From NCBI GenBank assembly GCA_963806145.1, contig CAWDXD010000005.1, positions 180,917-244,916 of the forward strand: 64,000 nt of DNA. Direction: 5' to 3'. This document shows, piece after piece, positions 35,663 through 44,369 of this stretch. A program made the translations under genes and the position numbers. The notes beneath the pieces are model-generated. The model saw nothing but the letters and a program-made list of their open reading frames with translations. It did not search any database and was not told where the DNA came from. This DNA comes from DASXKD01 sp963806145 (GTDB lineage: Bacteria > Actinomycetota > Actinomycetes > Streptosporangiales > Streptosporangiaceae). The first letter of the stretch is position 1. Every line of letters starts with the position of its first letter.

Positions 35663-36355
35663 ATGAGCAACCGAACCAAGGTGATTGCCGCCGCTGCAGC
35701 GGTCACCGCGGCTCTCGCCGCGGGCAGCGGCGCCGCGGTAGCGTCGACGACAGGCGCCAAGCACGGTGCCCCCGCAAATACCACGTCCGCCAGCGAGAAG
35801 CCGGGCGGCTCCAAGTCCGTTGGCTCCAGGGCCGCCGAGGAGCGGCAGGGCCACGCCGCGATCACGGCGGCGGTGGCCCGGGAGCTGCATGTCAGCACGG
35901 CCCGGGTCAGCGCGGCGTTGCGGCCGCTGTTCGCGGCGGGCCGGGCCGGCGCGTCGTCGCCGGTATTGTTGGCGGCCGCCCGTTCGCTCGGTGTCAGCGC
36001 CCAGCAGCTGTCCGCCGCGCTCGTGCACGCCAAGCTGAGCCTGGCCGGAGGCACGCACGCCATGCAGAGCCCGGGCGGCGCCAAGGCCGCCGGCTCCAAG
36101 GCCGGCTCCAAGGCCGCCGGCTCCAGGGCCGCCGAGGAGCGGCAGGGCCACGCCGCGATCACGGCGGCGGTGGCCCGGGAGCTGCATGTCAGCACGGCCC
36201 GGGTCAGCGCGGCGTTGCGGCCGCTGTTCGCGGCGGGCCGGGCCGGCGCGTCGTCGCCGGTATTGTTGGCGGCCGCCCGTTCGCTCGGTGTCAGCGCCCA
36301 GCAGCTGTCCGCCGCGCTCGTGCACGCCAAGCTGAGCCTGGCCGCAGGCAACTGA
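35663..36355 (+). CDS. Exported protein made of two identical tandem domains
   Basis: 230 residues from the ATG at 35663 (GAGGAGG before it). An N-terminal signal peptide is clear (MSNRTKVIAAAAAVTAALAA, then Ala-x-Ala near AVASTTG). Then come two copies of a 75-residue helical domain: GSRAAEERQGHAAITAAVAR, ELHVSTARVSAALRPLF, AAARSLGVSAQQLSAALVHA. Each copy contains two HTH-like helix pairs (V-S-x-x-x-V-S-x-A-L). The copies are identical even at the DNA level. A short linker GSKAGSKAAGSR lies between. It is 28 bp before the response regulator gene and may be the target or input of that system. Confidence 0.75.
   Translation: MSNRTKVIAAAAAVTAALAAGSGAAVASTTGAKHGAPANTTSASEKPGGSKSVGSRAAEERQGHAAITAAVARELHVSTARVSAALRPLFAAGRAGASSPVLLAAARSLGVSAQQLSAALVHAKLSLAGGTHAMQSPGGAKAAGSKAGSKAAGSRAAEERQGHAAITAAVARELHVSTARVSAALRPLFAAGRAGASSPVLLAAARSLGVSAQQLSAALVHAKLSLAAGN
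35822..36344 (+). repeat. Perfect 226-bp direct repeat inside the exported-protein gene
   Basis: Bases 35822-36047 recur at 36119-36344 (period 297 bp, exactly 99 codons). By eye I find no mismatch, synonymous or otherwise, over the 226 bp. The unit in frame encodes the whole helical domain. Such identity means the duplication is recent or is kept uniform by recombination. The in-between 71 bp carries short GGCTCCAAGG repeats. Confidence 0.9.
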
Positions 36356-36383
36356 CGCAATCCTGAATGATGGTTTAAGGAAC

Positions 36384-37064
36384 GTGCGCGATACTGGCCG
36401 GGTGCGGGTCCTCGTAGTCGACGATGACGAGGCGGTACGCAGCGCACTGACGCACGCGCTGCACCGTGACGGCTACGAGGTGTCCACGGCGGCCGACGGC
36501 ACCACCGCGCTGGCCACGCTGCTGCGGAACCGGCATGAGGCTGTCGTGCTCGACATCCTCATGCCGGAGCCGGGCGGGCTGGAGGTGTGCCGCGCGATCA
36601 GGGCGCGCGGCGACGACACCCCGATCCTGATGCTGACCGCGCGAGACCTGGTGTCCGACCGGGTCGCCGGGCTGGATGCCGGCGCCGACGACTACCTGGC
36701 CAAGCCGTTCGCGCTGGAGGAACTGCGGGCGCGGCTGCGCGCATTGTTGCGGCGCAGCGGCGCGGGCGCCGACCTGCTCCGGTTCGCCGGGGTCGAACTC
36801 GATCTCGCGGCACACCAGGCAAGTCGCCGCGGTGAACGGCTGCCGCTGACCAAGACCGAGTTCGCGTTGCTCGAATTGTTCGTGCGCAACCCGGGCCGGG
36901 TGCTTTCCAGGACCCAGATATTCGAATCGGTGTGGGGGTACGATTTCGGCCCGGAATCGAATGGGCTGTGGGTCTATATCAGCTATTTGCGTCGGAAGAT
37001 GGGCGAGCCGCGGCTGATCCAGACCGTCCGCGGGCTTGGCTACGTGCTGCGGGAAGAGAAATGA
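36384..37064 (+). CDS. OmpR/PhoB-family response regulator (MprA-like)
   Basis: 226 residues. Receiver domain at 8-120: acidic pair in VDDDEAV, phosphoacceptor Asp in VVLDILMPEPGG, Thr/Ser in MLTARD, Lys in LAKPF. Winged-helix effector at 130-225: RRGERLPLTKTEFALLELFV and RTQIFESVWGYDFGPESN, then YISYLRRKMGE and TVRGLGYVLR. The GTG at 36384 follows AAGGA; another GTG lies 18 bp downstream. Overlaps the kinase gene by 4 bp (ATGA), so the two form a classic pair. The exported repeat protein lies just upstream. Confidence 0.93.
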   Translation: MRDTGRVRVLVVDDDEAVRSALTHALHRDGYEVSTAADGTTALATLLRNRHEAVVLDILMPEPGGLEVCRAIRARGDDTPILMLTARDLVSDRVAGLDAGADDYLAKPFALEELRARLRALLRRSGAGADLLRFAGVELDLAAHQASRRGERLPLTKTEFALLELFVRNPGRVLSRTQIFESVWGYDFGPESNGLWVYISYLRRKMGEPRLIQTVRGLGYVLREEK

Positions 37065-38407
37065 GCCTGCGCACCAGGGTCGCGGTCGCCGTCGGCGTGG
37101 TCGTCTTCTGCGTACTGGCGATCGTGGCGGCGGTTATCTATCCGGCGGTCGGCGCGAACCTGCGCGGAAAGAACGACCAATCTCTGGTGCAGGTGGCCAA
37201 AGAGGCGCCGACGATAGCGGGGAAGCTCAAGCAAGCCGGTACCGTCGGGCAGCTGGTCCCGTTCGGCGCCACGCAGCTGCAGATCCTGCCGGGTGCCGCG
37301 GTCGGCCCCACGGACGGGTTCGTCGGCATCACCGATCATGACGTCCAGGTGGCGCGCGGGAGCGACAAGCCGTATTTCCACGACGAGGCCTACGGAGGCG
37401 TCGTCTACCGCATTTACACCATGCAGTTTCCGGGCAATCCCGGAGTGCTGGTCCGCGTCGCCTTGCCGGTGTCGGATGCGGCATCAACCCAGACTGCGCT
37501 TGGCTGGCTGCTCGCCGTGCTCATACCGGCCAGCGCGATCGGCGCGGCGGCGGTGGCGCGGCTGGCCGCGGGCCGGGTGCTGCGCCCGGTGGGCCAGCTC
37601 ACCGAAACCGTCGAGCGGATCAGGGCCACCGGCGACCTCAGCGCGCCGATCGAGACGCCGGGGCGGGACGAGATCAGCCGGCTCGGGCAGGCATTCGCCG
37701 CGATGATGGCCGCACTGGACGAATCGGCGGGCGCGCAACGCCGGCTGGTCGCCGACGCCTCGCACGAGCTGCGCACCCCGCTCACCAGCCTGACCACCAA
37801 CCTCGAACTGCTCGCCGAGCGGCCGGGCGACCCCAGCGCGCCGGCGCTGGCCGCGGCCGCGCTGGCCGAGGCCGGCGAGCTGCGCGTGCTGATCAACGAC
37901 CTGGTCGAGCTCGCGCGTGACGGGCAGGCCTCGTTCCACGTCGAAGACGTCCGGCTTGACCTGGTCGCGGAACGGGCCGCAGCGCGGGCCGCCGGCCGGG
38001 TGCCGGGGCTGCGGTACGAGCTCGACTGCCGGCCCACGCTGGTCCGCGGCGATCCGGACGCGCTGGAACGGGCGATCGGCAACCTGGTCGACAACGCGCT
38101 GAAATGGAGCCCGCCGGATGGCCGCATCCGCATCTCGGCAACCGGCGGGACGGTCGAGGTCAGCGACGACGGGCCAGGAATTCCCGCTGACGACCTGCCG
38201 TACATTTTCGATCGCTTTTACCGGTCGGCACAAGCGCGGGCACTGCCCGGCTCGGGCCTCGGCCTCGCGATCGTGCGCAGGATCGCCGACATGCACGACG
38301 GAACCGTCGAAGCTATTCCTCTGCCGCAAGGGGTGAAATTCCGCCTCAGCGTGCCGGAGATCGTCGTCGATCAGTCCTCTGCGGAAGAGGCCACGGCACG
38401 CAGTTGA
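37061..38407 (+). CDS. Sensor histidine kinase (MprB-like)
   Basis: 448 residues from the ATG at 37061. TM1 is VAVAVGVVVFCVLAIVAAVIY, an extracytoplasmic sensor of about 115 residues follows, and TM2 is ALGWLLAVLIPASAIGAAAV. HAMP: RLAAGRVLRPVGQLTETVERI. Dimerisation box with the phospho-His: LVADASHELRTPLTSLTTNLELL. ATPase: N box LVDNALKWSPP, G1 DDGPGIP, F IFDRFY, G2 GSGLGLAIVRRI. All catalytic residues are present. Translationally coupled to its regulator. The signal is unknown. Confidence 0.93.
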   Translation: MSLRTRVAVAVGVVVFCVLAIVAAVIYPAVGANLRGKNDQSLVQVAKEAPTIAGKLKQAGTVGQLVPFGATQLQILPGAAVGPTDGFVGITDHDVQVARGSDKPYFHDEAYGGVVYRIYTMQFPGNPGVLVRVALPVSDAASTQTALGWLLAVLIPASAIGAAAVARLAAGRVLRPVGQLTETVERIRATGDLSAPIETPGRDEISRLGQAFAAMMAALDESAGAQRRLVADASHELRTPLTSLTTNLELLAERPGDPSAPALAAAALAEAGELRVLINDLVELARDGQASFHVEDVRLDLVAERAAARAAGRVPGLRYELDCRPTLVRGDPDALERAIGNLVDNALKWSPPDGRIRISATGGTVEVSDDGPGIPADDLPYIFDRFYRSAQARALPGSGLGLAIVRRIADMHDGTVEAIPLPQGVKFRLSVPEIVVDQSSAEEATARS

Positions 38408-38628
38408 CCTGCCCTTCCCCTCCCCGCGACCAGTCGACGATTACCTCGGCCACGCTGATTCCCGGGCTAGTCCGGCTGGGGGGTGCAATACCGGCCGTGG
38501 TCTCTGATTGACCCCATGCAATCCCGGCAAGAACCTCCCGCGAAATGGGCATGGCGATGAGTGTTCCTGGTGGGTTGTCACGCTGTGTGATGGCAACTTC
38601 AATGGAGTCTGACCAGGTCATGCAGGAG

Positions 38629-38880
38629 CTAGGTTCGGTACGCATCGCGCCGGTGGCCGATGCCGACCACCGTGACCACTCGCGCTTGGTCGTCGATCCG
38701 GTAGCTAACCCGGTAGGTGCCTCGCCGCGCGCTGAACCTGTCGCCGAGCGGCGGGAGCGGGCGCTTCCCGGCACCATAGGGCTGGGCGAGCGGGGGGCCG
38801 GTAATGAACTCGCAGGCCGCGGCGGCCAGTCGAGTGTGGTGACCGTGGTTGCCGCCGCCATGGTTGTCAGGCAGTCTGAA
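38629..38880 (-). pseudogene. RelE/ParE-type toxin relic
   Basis: Minus-strand frame ending at 38629-38631: RLAAAACEFITGPPLAQPYG then RFSARRGTYRVSYRIDDQAR and VVTVVGIGHRRDAYRT. The block SARRG-x-YRV-x-YRIDD ... V-x-I-x-HR-x-DAYR is the RelE signature. No suitable start or antitoxin gene is found on the 5' side, where the sequence becomes part of the coxM promoter. It resembles the complete RelE encoded at 61490-61765. Probably inactive. Confidence 0.6.
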
Positions 38881-38930
38881 TGCGCCTGCAACGCTATGGA
38901 AGCATCCTGCCGGATCGAAGGGCCTCGCTG

Positions 38931-39803
38931 ATGAAACTGCCTCCCGTTGACTACGAGGCGCCTGAAACGGTTCCCGAGACTGTGGAATTGCTGGCTGAGC
39001 ATCAGGACGAGGCGAGCGTGCTCGCCGGCGGCCAGAGCCTGATCCCGCTACTGGCGCTGCGGCTCGCGCATCCGGCGGTGCTCATCGACATCAACGGCAT
39101 AGCTGAGCTGTCCGGAGTGTCGGCCACGAACGGCACGGTGACGATAGGCGCCATGACGCGGGAATACGTTGCCGAGGAATCCGGGACCGTCGCCGATGCC
39201 GTGCCGTTGCTGGCGGCCGCGCTGCCGCTGATCGGCCATGAGGCCATCCGCAGCCGCGGCACGATAGGAGGCAGCCTGGCGCATGCCGATCCGGCGGCCG
39301 AACTGCCGGCCGTCGCCCGGGCGCTCGATGCCGAGTTCGTAGTGCGCGGCCGGTCGGGCGAACGGGTTATCCCGGCGGCGGAGTGGTTCGAGGGATACCT
39401 CACGACGTCACGCGGCCCCGACGAACTCCTCGTCGAGGTGCGCTTCCCAGCCGCGGGACGGGGCACGGGGAGCAGCTTCCAGGAGGTCGCCCGCCGCCAC
39501 GGTGACTTCGCCATCGTTGGCCTGGCGACCTCGCTGACGCTTTCCGGTGGCGCGATCAGCGACGCCCGGCTGGCGTTCGCCGGCATGTCGGATGTGCCGG
39601 TCCGGGCAACCGGCGCCGAGGGTCTCCTGGTCGGCGAGCGGCCGTCGGCCGGATTGTTCGATGAGGCGGCCCGCTATGCGACCAGCGACATCGACCCACC
39701 GGCCGACCTGCACGGGTCGGCTGAGTACCGGAGGAAGGTCGCGGCCGCCTTGGTGCGCCGCGGCCTGCGAGCGGCGGCGGACGACGCCAGCGAGAGGCAG
39801 TGA
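38931..39803 (+). CDS. FAD-binding subunit of a molybdenum hydroxylase (CoxM-like)
   Basis: 290 residues from the ATG at 38931. FAD-binding PCMH-type domain with LAGGQSLIPLLALRLAHPAVLIDI (first FAD loop) and GSLAHADPAAELPAVARALDAEFV (second FAD loop, from RGTIGG), then the CO-dehydrogenase FAD C-terminal domain. It carries electrons from the 2Fe-2S subunit to FAD. First gene of a three-gene operon M-S-L (gaps of 3 and 14 bp), the usual xanthine-dehydrogenase-family order in actinobacteria. Confidence 0.92.
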   Translation: MKLPPVDYEAPETVPETVELLAEHQDEASVLAGGQSLIPLLALRLAHPAVLIDINGIAELSGVSATNGTVTIGAMTREYVAEESGTVADAVPLLAAALPLIGHEAIRSRGTIGGSLAHADPAAELPAVARALDAEFVVRGRSGERVIPAAEWFEGYLTTSRGPDELLVEVRFPAAGRGTGSSFQEVARRHGDFAIVGLATSLTLSGGAISDARLAFAGMSDVPVRATGAEGLLVGERPSAGLFDEAARYATSDIDPPADLHGSAEYRRKVAAALVRRGLRAAADDASERQ

Positions 39804-39806
39804 CTG

Positions 39807-40274
39807 ATGGATATCGCCCTGACGGTCAACGGTACGGCGCGCACCGGTTCGCCGGAGGCGCGCAAGACGCTGGCGGACTTCCTGCGCGATGACCTCAATT
39901 TGACCGGCACGCATCTCGGCTGCGAACACGGAGTCTGCGGTGCGTGCACCGTCATCGTCGACGGGCGGGCGGTGCGCTCGTGCCTGATGCTCGCGGTCCA
40001 GGCCGCCGGCAGCGAGGTAACGACGATCGAGGGGCTGGCGCCCGACGGCGGGCTGGGCACACTGCAGCAGGCGATGTGGGATTCGCACAGCTTCCAGTGC
40101 GGTTTCTGCACGCCCGGGATGGTCGTGCAGGCTACCGCGTTCCTCAGCGACCACCCTGACGCCGACGAGCAGCAGATCCGTGAGGCGCTGTCCGGCAATA
40201 TCTGCCGGTGCACCGGCTACCAGAGCATCATCGATGGCGTCCTGCTGGCCGCCGAGCGCAACCGTGCGCGCTGA
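39807..40274 (+). CDS. 2Fe-2S subunit of a molybdenum hydroxylase (CoxS-like)
   Basis: 155 residues. Plant-ferredoxin-type cluster motif CEHGVCGACTVIVDG with a third and fourth Cys in SCLML, and the second cluster as C-G-F-C-TPGM and the N-I-C-R-C-T-G-Y motif. Both clusters are complete (eight Cys). Length is standard. Cotranscribed with the FAD and Mo subunits; it relays electrons from the molybdopterin site. Confidence 0.95.
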   Translation: MDIALTVNGTARTGSPEARKTLADFLRDDLNLTGTHLGCEHGVCGACTVIVDGRAVRSCLMLAVQAAGSEVTTIEGLAPDGGLGTLQQAMWDSHSFQCGFCTPGMVVQATAFLSDHPDADEQQIREALSGNICRCTGYQSIIDGVLLAAERNRAR

Positions 40275-40288
40275 GCGAGGGAGCGACC

Positions 40289-42637
40289 ATGGCAGCAATT
40301 GCGGCTGAGCGTTACACCGGCGCCAGCGTCAAACGTTCGGAGGACCCGCGCATCCTGACCGGCGCGGGGCGGTACGTCGACGACATCAAGCTTCCGGGGA
40401 TGCTGCACGCCGCGTTCGTGCGCTCGCCGCTGGCTCACGCTCGTGTGGTCTCGGTGGATGTCTCGGCCGCGCGAGCGCTCCCCGGGGTCGTTGCGGTGTT
40501 CACGGGAGCAGAACTGGAAGAGATAACGGTCCCAGGCCCGGATGCGCTGATGGCTCTCATCGGTGGTGACGGGCCCACTCCGGAGTTCACCCTGCTTGCG
40601 ACCGACAAGGTGCGCTTCGCGGGCGATCCGGTGGCGATCGTCATCGCCGAGAGCCGTTACGTCGCCGAGGACGGCTGCGAGCTTGTGGAGGTGGAGTACG
40701 ACGACCTGCCTCCGGTCACGAACGCATCCTTCGCCCTCGACCCGAGCAGCCCGCCGCTGTTCGCCAATCTGGGTGACAACATTGTCAGCCCCCACTCGCG
40801 CAGCGAATCCGGTGACGTCGCGGCCACATTCGCTGAGGCCGACCGGGTTTTCGACTTCCGCATCGGCGTGCACCGCCACCAGAACGTGCCCATGGAGGGA
40901 CGCGGCTGCGTCGCTAGCTACAACGCCGACCGCGATTTCATGACCGTCCACGCAGCGACCCAGAGCGTTCACGTCAGCAAGATTGCCGTCGCCATGCGCC
41001 TCGGCATGGAGCAGGACAAGGTGCGCGTCGTGGCCGGCGACATCGGCGGCTCGTTCGGCCTGAAGATCGGCGCATCTAGGGAAGAACTCGCAGCGGCGGC
41101 CGCTTCACGTGCGCTACGCCGGCCCGTCAAGTGGGTCGAAGATCGCGGCGAAAACCTCACCGCGTCGGGACAGGCACGCGAGGAGAGCTTCGACGTCCGG
41201 GCTGCCGCCAGCAACGACGGCGACCTGCTCGGGCTGGACGTGAAGATGGTCATCGACACCGGCTCATACCCAGGTTTGGGGGTGACGGTTCCGGAGACCG
41301 TCGAGGCCATGCTGCCGGGTCCGTACAAGCTCGCGGCCCTGGGTTTCGAGTCGACCGCGGTGACGACGAACAAGGCATCGTACGTCGCCTATCGCGGTCC
41401 CTGGGCGTCCGAGACGTTCGTGCGGGAGCGCATACTCGACCTCATCGCGAAGGACCTCGGCCTCGATCCGCTCGAGATCCGGCTGCGCAACGTCGCCCCG
41501 CGCACCGATCCGCCGGCCGTCATGATTACCGGGCGCCCGCTGGCCGGAGTCACTTCGAGAGAGTCACTGGAGCGGATCGCCCAGCTCGTGGACTTCCCCG
41601 CGTTCCGGCGCCGGCAGGCCGAAGCGCGAGCCCAGGGGCATTACCTCGGCATCGGTATGGCGACGTTCATCGAGGCCGCTCCCGGCCCGCGCGAGCCGGG
41701 AGGTCCCAGTGGCCCGCTGGGCACCGAGTCCATGCGCCTTCGGCTCGAGGAAGACGGCATCGTCGCGCTGTTCACCGGCCAGATGCCGCACGGCCAGAGC
41801 CACCAGACGACCCTTGCACAGATCGCCGCAGACGAGTTCGGCGTGCCGTTCGAGCAGGTCCGCGTGGTGGTCGGCGACAGCGACGTTGTCCCGTTCGGGC
41901 TGACCGGCGGCAGCCGGTCGGCCACCATGACCGGGGGCGTGACCCTGCACGGCGCGCGGCAGCTCAAGGCCAAGGTGCTCGATTTCGCGTCGCATCTCAT
42001 GGAAGCCAGCGTCCGGGACCTCCAGATCACCGACGGCAACGTCTGGGTGCGCGGCGACCCGGCCAGTGCCGTCGCGCTGGGCGAGGTGGCGCGGCGTGCG
42101 GCATCGGGCCAGTTCGGCCCGGATGTGGACGCCAATCTCGAAGTCGAGGCCGCGTTCGACGGCGGCGAAGGGGGCTGGTCCGGCGGAACTCACTGCGCGA
42201 TCGTCGAGGTCGACATCGAGACCGGGCTCGTGGCGGTGGAGCGGTACGTCGTCGCCGAGGATTGCGGCGCGCTGATCAACCCCGCCGTCGTCGACGGTCA
42301 GATCCGCGGCGGAGTCGCGCAGGGCATCGGCGCGGTGCTGCTCGAACGAACGGCGTACGACGAGGACGGCAACTGCCAGTCAGCGACGTTCATGGACTAC
42401 CTGGTGCCGACGGCCTGCGATATTCCCCGCATCGAGATAGCGCACCTCGAGACCGTGGCCCTCGACGCCGACGTCAACTTCCGCGGCGTGGGCGAGGGCG
42501 GCATGATCGTCGCGCCGCCCACGATGGTGAACGCGATTGAGGATGCGCTCTCGCCCTTCGGCGTGCGGATCTATGAGCAGCACCTGCCCCCGGCCCGCAT
42601 CCTGGAACTCATTGCCGCAGCGGATTCGGGTCAATAG
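40289..42637 (+). CDS. Molybdopterin-binding subunit of a xanthine-dehydrogenase-family hydroxylase
   Basis: 782 residues from the ATG at 40289 (GAGGGAGCG before it). Conserved blocks: KRSEDPRILTGAGRYVDDI, GDIGGSFGLK (the MCD-binding loop), GLTGGSRSATMTGG, and the GVGEGGMIVAPPTMVNAIED end carrying the catalytic Glu. The active-site loop reads AYRGPWASE: it lacks the Cys of form-I CO dehydrogenase (AYXCSFR) and differs from the form-II AYRGAGR. So it is unlikely to oxidise CO; it probably hydroxylates an aldehyde or N-heterocycle. Substrate unknown. Confidence 0.92.
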   Translation: MAAIAAERYTGASVKRSEDPRILTGAGRYVDDIKLPGMLHAAFVRSPLAHARVVSVDVSAARALPGVVAVFTGAELEEITVPGPDALMALIGGDGPTPEFTLLATDKVRFAGDPVAIVIAESRYVAEDGCELVEVEYDDLPPVTNASFALDPSSPPLFANLGDNIVSPHSRSESGDVAATFAEADRVFDFRIGVHRHQNVPMEGRGCVASYNADRDFMTVHAATQSVHVSKIAVAMRLGMEQDKVRVVAGDIGGSFGLKIGASREELAAAAASRALRRPVKWVEDRGENLTASGQAREESFDVRAAASNDGDLLGLDVKMVIDTGSYPGLGVTVPETVEAMLPGPYKLAALGFESTAVTTNKASYVAYRGPWASETFVRERILDLIAKDLGLDPLEIRLRNVAPRTDPPAVMITGRPLAGVTSRESLERIAQLVDFPAFRRRQAEARAQGHYLGIGMATFIEAAPGPREPGGPSGPLGTESMRLRLEEDGIVALFTGQMPHGQSHQTTLAQIAADEFGVPFEQVRVVVGDSDVVPFGLTGGSRSATMTGGVTLHGARQLKAKVLDFASHLMEASVRDLQITDGNVWVRGDPASAVALGEVARRAASGQFGPDVDANLEVEAAFDGGEGGWSGGTHCAIVEVDIETGLVAVERYVVAEDCGALINPAVVDGQIRGGVAQGIGAVLLERTAYDEDGNCQSATFMDYLVPTACDIPRIEIAHLETVALDADVNFRGVGEGGMIVAPPTMVNAIEDALSPFGVRIYEQHLPPARILELIAAADSGQ

Positions 42638-42892
42638 GTTCCGGGGACTTACCAAGGCTGCGGGGCTCGGCCGTGGTTTCCGCCTGCTGAGGGTGCGCAT
42701 CACTGGCGGCGGAACGTTCAGCAAGGACTGTAAATGTTCACGAGGCGCAGGTAAACGGCGCGGCCGTGATGCGCGTCGAGTAGAAGGTGCCGGGCCTCCT
42801 GGGGGCTGTGCGTGGAGGCTGGGGTGTCTATCGTCATGCCCGGGGACGAACGGCTGGCGTGCAGGCTGTTCTTCTTCGAGGAAAGGGTTCCC

Positions 42893-43078
42893 ATGGGTGA
42901 CCAGGACGATTCGACCCGCGACTTCACCGTTATGCCAATCCCGGGAACAGCCACCGGCTCGGGCGACCGCGCCTACCCAGTCGACTACAACCGCTCCGGC
43001 TTCACCAGCTTCCTCGTCCTCAACGGCGAGGTCCCATTTACCGGCCCACTCCAGCTCCTTACCCCCCAGCCCTCCTAG
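42893..43078 (+). CDS. Small hypothetical protein
   Basis: 61 residues from the ATG at 42893, after AGGAAAGG. MGDQDDSTRDFTVMPIPGTA then PVDYNRSGFTSFLVLNGEVP and a Pro/Gln end. It is acidic at the N-terminus and compact in composition. No family recognised. It lies between the Mo-hydroxylase operon and the convergent quinone oxidoreductase, about 250 bp after the former. The codon pattern is ordinary for this genome, which supports it being real. Confidence 0.45.
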   Translation: MGDQDDSTRDFTVMPIPGTATGSGDRAYPVDYNRSGFTSFLVLNGEVPFTGPLQLLTPQPS

Positions 43079-43135
43079 ACATCGGGCGCGATGTATGGCT
43101 GTTCTGCCTGACCGGGCAACCCGCTGTGCCGCCCG

Positions 43136-44041
43136 CTAGTTGAGGGTGAGGATGATGCGCTCGTGGGCGCTGCCGCTTTCCAGCTGGCGGTGGGCCTCGG
43201 CGGCCTGCTGCATGGGCATGGATTTGTGCGCGCGCAGGCGGAGCCGGCCGTCGGCCAGCAGGGCGATCGTCTCATCCAGGGCACTGGGGGCACGGTCGGG
43301 CGTGGGCTCGGAGAGCGTGACGCCGAAGTCAGCGGCGGCCGGGTCCGACAAGGTGATGACCCGCTTTGGCCCGCCAGCTAGGGCGATCGCGTCGGCCAGG
43401 ACACCGGTGCCGGCCGCGTCGAACACGGCGTCCACCGCGCCCAGCGCGCGGACCCGGCCGGCCACGCCCGCGCCGTACCGCACCGGCGTCGCTCCCAGCT
43501 CGCGGGCGAGCGCTTCGTCGTGCTCGCCGACCGCGCTGATCACCTTGACCCCCCGGGTGACCGCGAGCTGTGTCGCGATGACGCCGACCGATCCGCCGCC
43601 GCCGAACAGCAGCAGCGTCTCACCGCTGGTGACGTCCAACTGCCGCAGCACACCGACGGCCGCCTCGGCCGAGCTGGGCAGCGCGGCGGCATCGATCCAC
43701 GAAACAGCGTCCGGCTTGCCGGTCCAGATCGACGCCACCGCATACTCGGCGTAACCGCCCAGGCTGAACAGTAGGGCCGTGACGCCATCGCCGGTGGACG
43801 TGCCGGTGACACCGGGCCCCACCGCGTCGACGGTGCCGGCTGCCTCGAAGCCAAGCACGGCGTTAGGGGGCAGCGGGATGGCCCTGAGATAGCCGGCCCG
43901 CAGGGCGAGATCGGTCGGGCTGATGCCAGCGGCCTTGACCTTGATCCTGATCTGTCCCTCACCCGGTTCGGGCAGCGGGACCGTGGCCCACTTCAGCACC
44001 TCAGGCGGTCCGTACCTGGTCATCACAACCGCGTTGGGCAT
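43136..44041 (-). CDS. NADPH:quinone-type oxidoreductase (MDR family, zinc-less)
   Basis: 301 residues. MDR fold: N-terminal GroES-like domain (VVMTRYGPPEVLKWATVPLP, VKAAGISPTDLALRAGYL, VLGFEAAGTVDAVGPGV) and Rossmann domain (LLLFGGGGSVGVIATQLAV with the A-G-x-G-x-x-G loop, and ELGATPVRYG). The zinc-ligand Cys residues are absent, so it belongs with quinone reductases or crotonyl-type reductases. It is regulated presumably by the MarR gene at 44370-44897: a MarR-like operator lies upstream at 44198-44233, and a small ORF overlaps its start. Confidence 0.9.
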   Translation of the reverse strand: MPNAVVMTRYGPPEVLKWATVPLPEPGEGQIRIKVKAAGISPTDLALRAGYLRAIPLPPNAVLGFEAAGTVDAVGPGVTGTSTGDGVTALLFSLGGYAEYAVASIWTGKPDAVSWIDAAALPSSAEAAVGVLRQLDVTSGETLLLFGGGGSVGVIATQLAVTRGVKVISAVGEHDEALARELGATPVRYGAGVAGRVRALGAVDAVFDAAGTGVLADAIALAGGPKRVITLSDPAAADFGVTLSEPTPDRAPSALDETIALLADGRLRLRAHKSMPMQQAAEAHRQLESGSAHERIILTLN

Positions 44042-44184
44042 GGCAGTTCCTTCCTGGTGGCGGCCGCGACGGCCGCAGCCACCGCGGGCACGGCGCCCGG
44101 TCCTTTGACCTCATAGAGCACGCCGCCGGGCTCCCTGAGCCGGTGGTCACGTGTCCGAGCCTCGGCGGGCCGGGTCACCTTCAC
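44023..44184 (-). CDS. Possible 53-aa upstream ORF coupled to the oxidoreductase
   Basis: A frame from a GTG at 44184 (13 bp below the operator) to a TGA at 44023-44025 gives MKVTRPAEARTRDHRLREPG, GVLYEVKGPGAVPAV, AAAVAAATRKELP. It overlaps the first 19 bases of the oxidoreductase gene in another frame, so the two could be translationally coupled. Its composition is coding-like but I recognise no family. Because it starts right after the dyad, the operator may control it first. It may also be non-coding leader. Confidence 0.35.
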   Translation of the reverse strand: MKVTRPAEARTRDHRLREPGGVLYEVKGPGAVPAVAAAVAAATRKELPCPTRL

Positions 44185-44197
44185 CTCGGCACGATAT

Positions 44198-44233
44198 GTG
44201 ATATGTCATGTAACTGTCAACATGACATATCAC
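44198..44233. promoter_or_regulatory. Extended inverted-repeat operator, probably for the adjacent MarR
   Basis: GTGATATGTCATGT (44198-44211) faces ACATGACATATCAC (44220-44233) across an 8-nt spacer: a perfect 14-bp inverted repeat. Each arm contains the smaller near-palindrome GTGATATGTCA. The same 12-mer (GTGACATATCAC) occurs once more, over the MarR start codon (44891-44902). So a MarR dimer likely binds both places and controls the oxidoreductase and itself. Confidence 0.8.
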
Positions 44234-44369
44234 GTAATTATCGACTGGGACGCTTGTCCGCGAACCCGGCAGGGCAGCGGCGGTGTTGGCGGCCGGCGCG
44301 TCCCGCGCCGGTTCCAGGCGCGGCAGTTGCCTGCCGGCGCGGGACCGAGGCGGCAGGGGCAGGGCCTCG

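Noticed and set aside
35198..36325. A 375-residue antisense frame with a repeated segment
   Set aside because: Its repeat simply mirrors the 226-bp duplication of the sense gene, which has a signal peptide and RBS.
40289..42637. Aerobic CO dehydrogenase large subunit
   Set aside because: The form-I signature AYXCSFR is absent; the loop reads AYRGPWASE, so CO oxidation is not supported.
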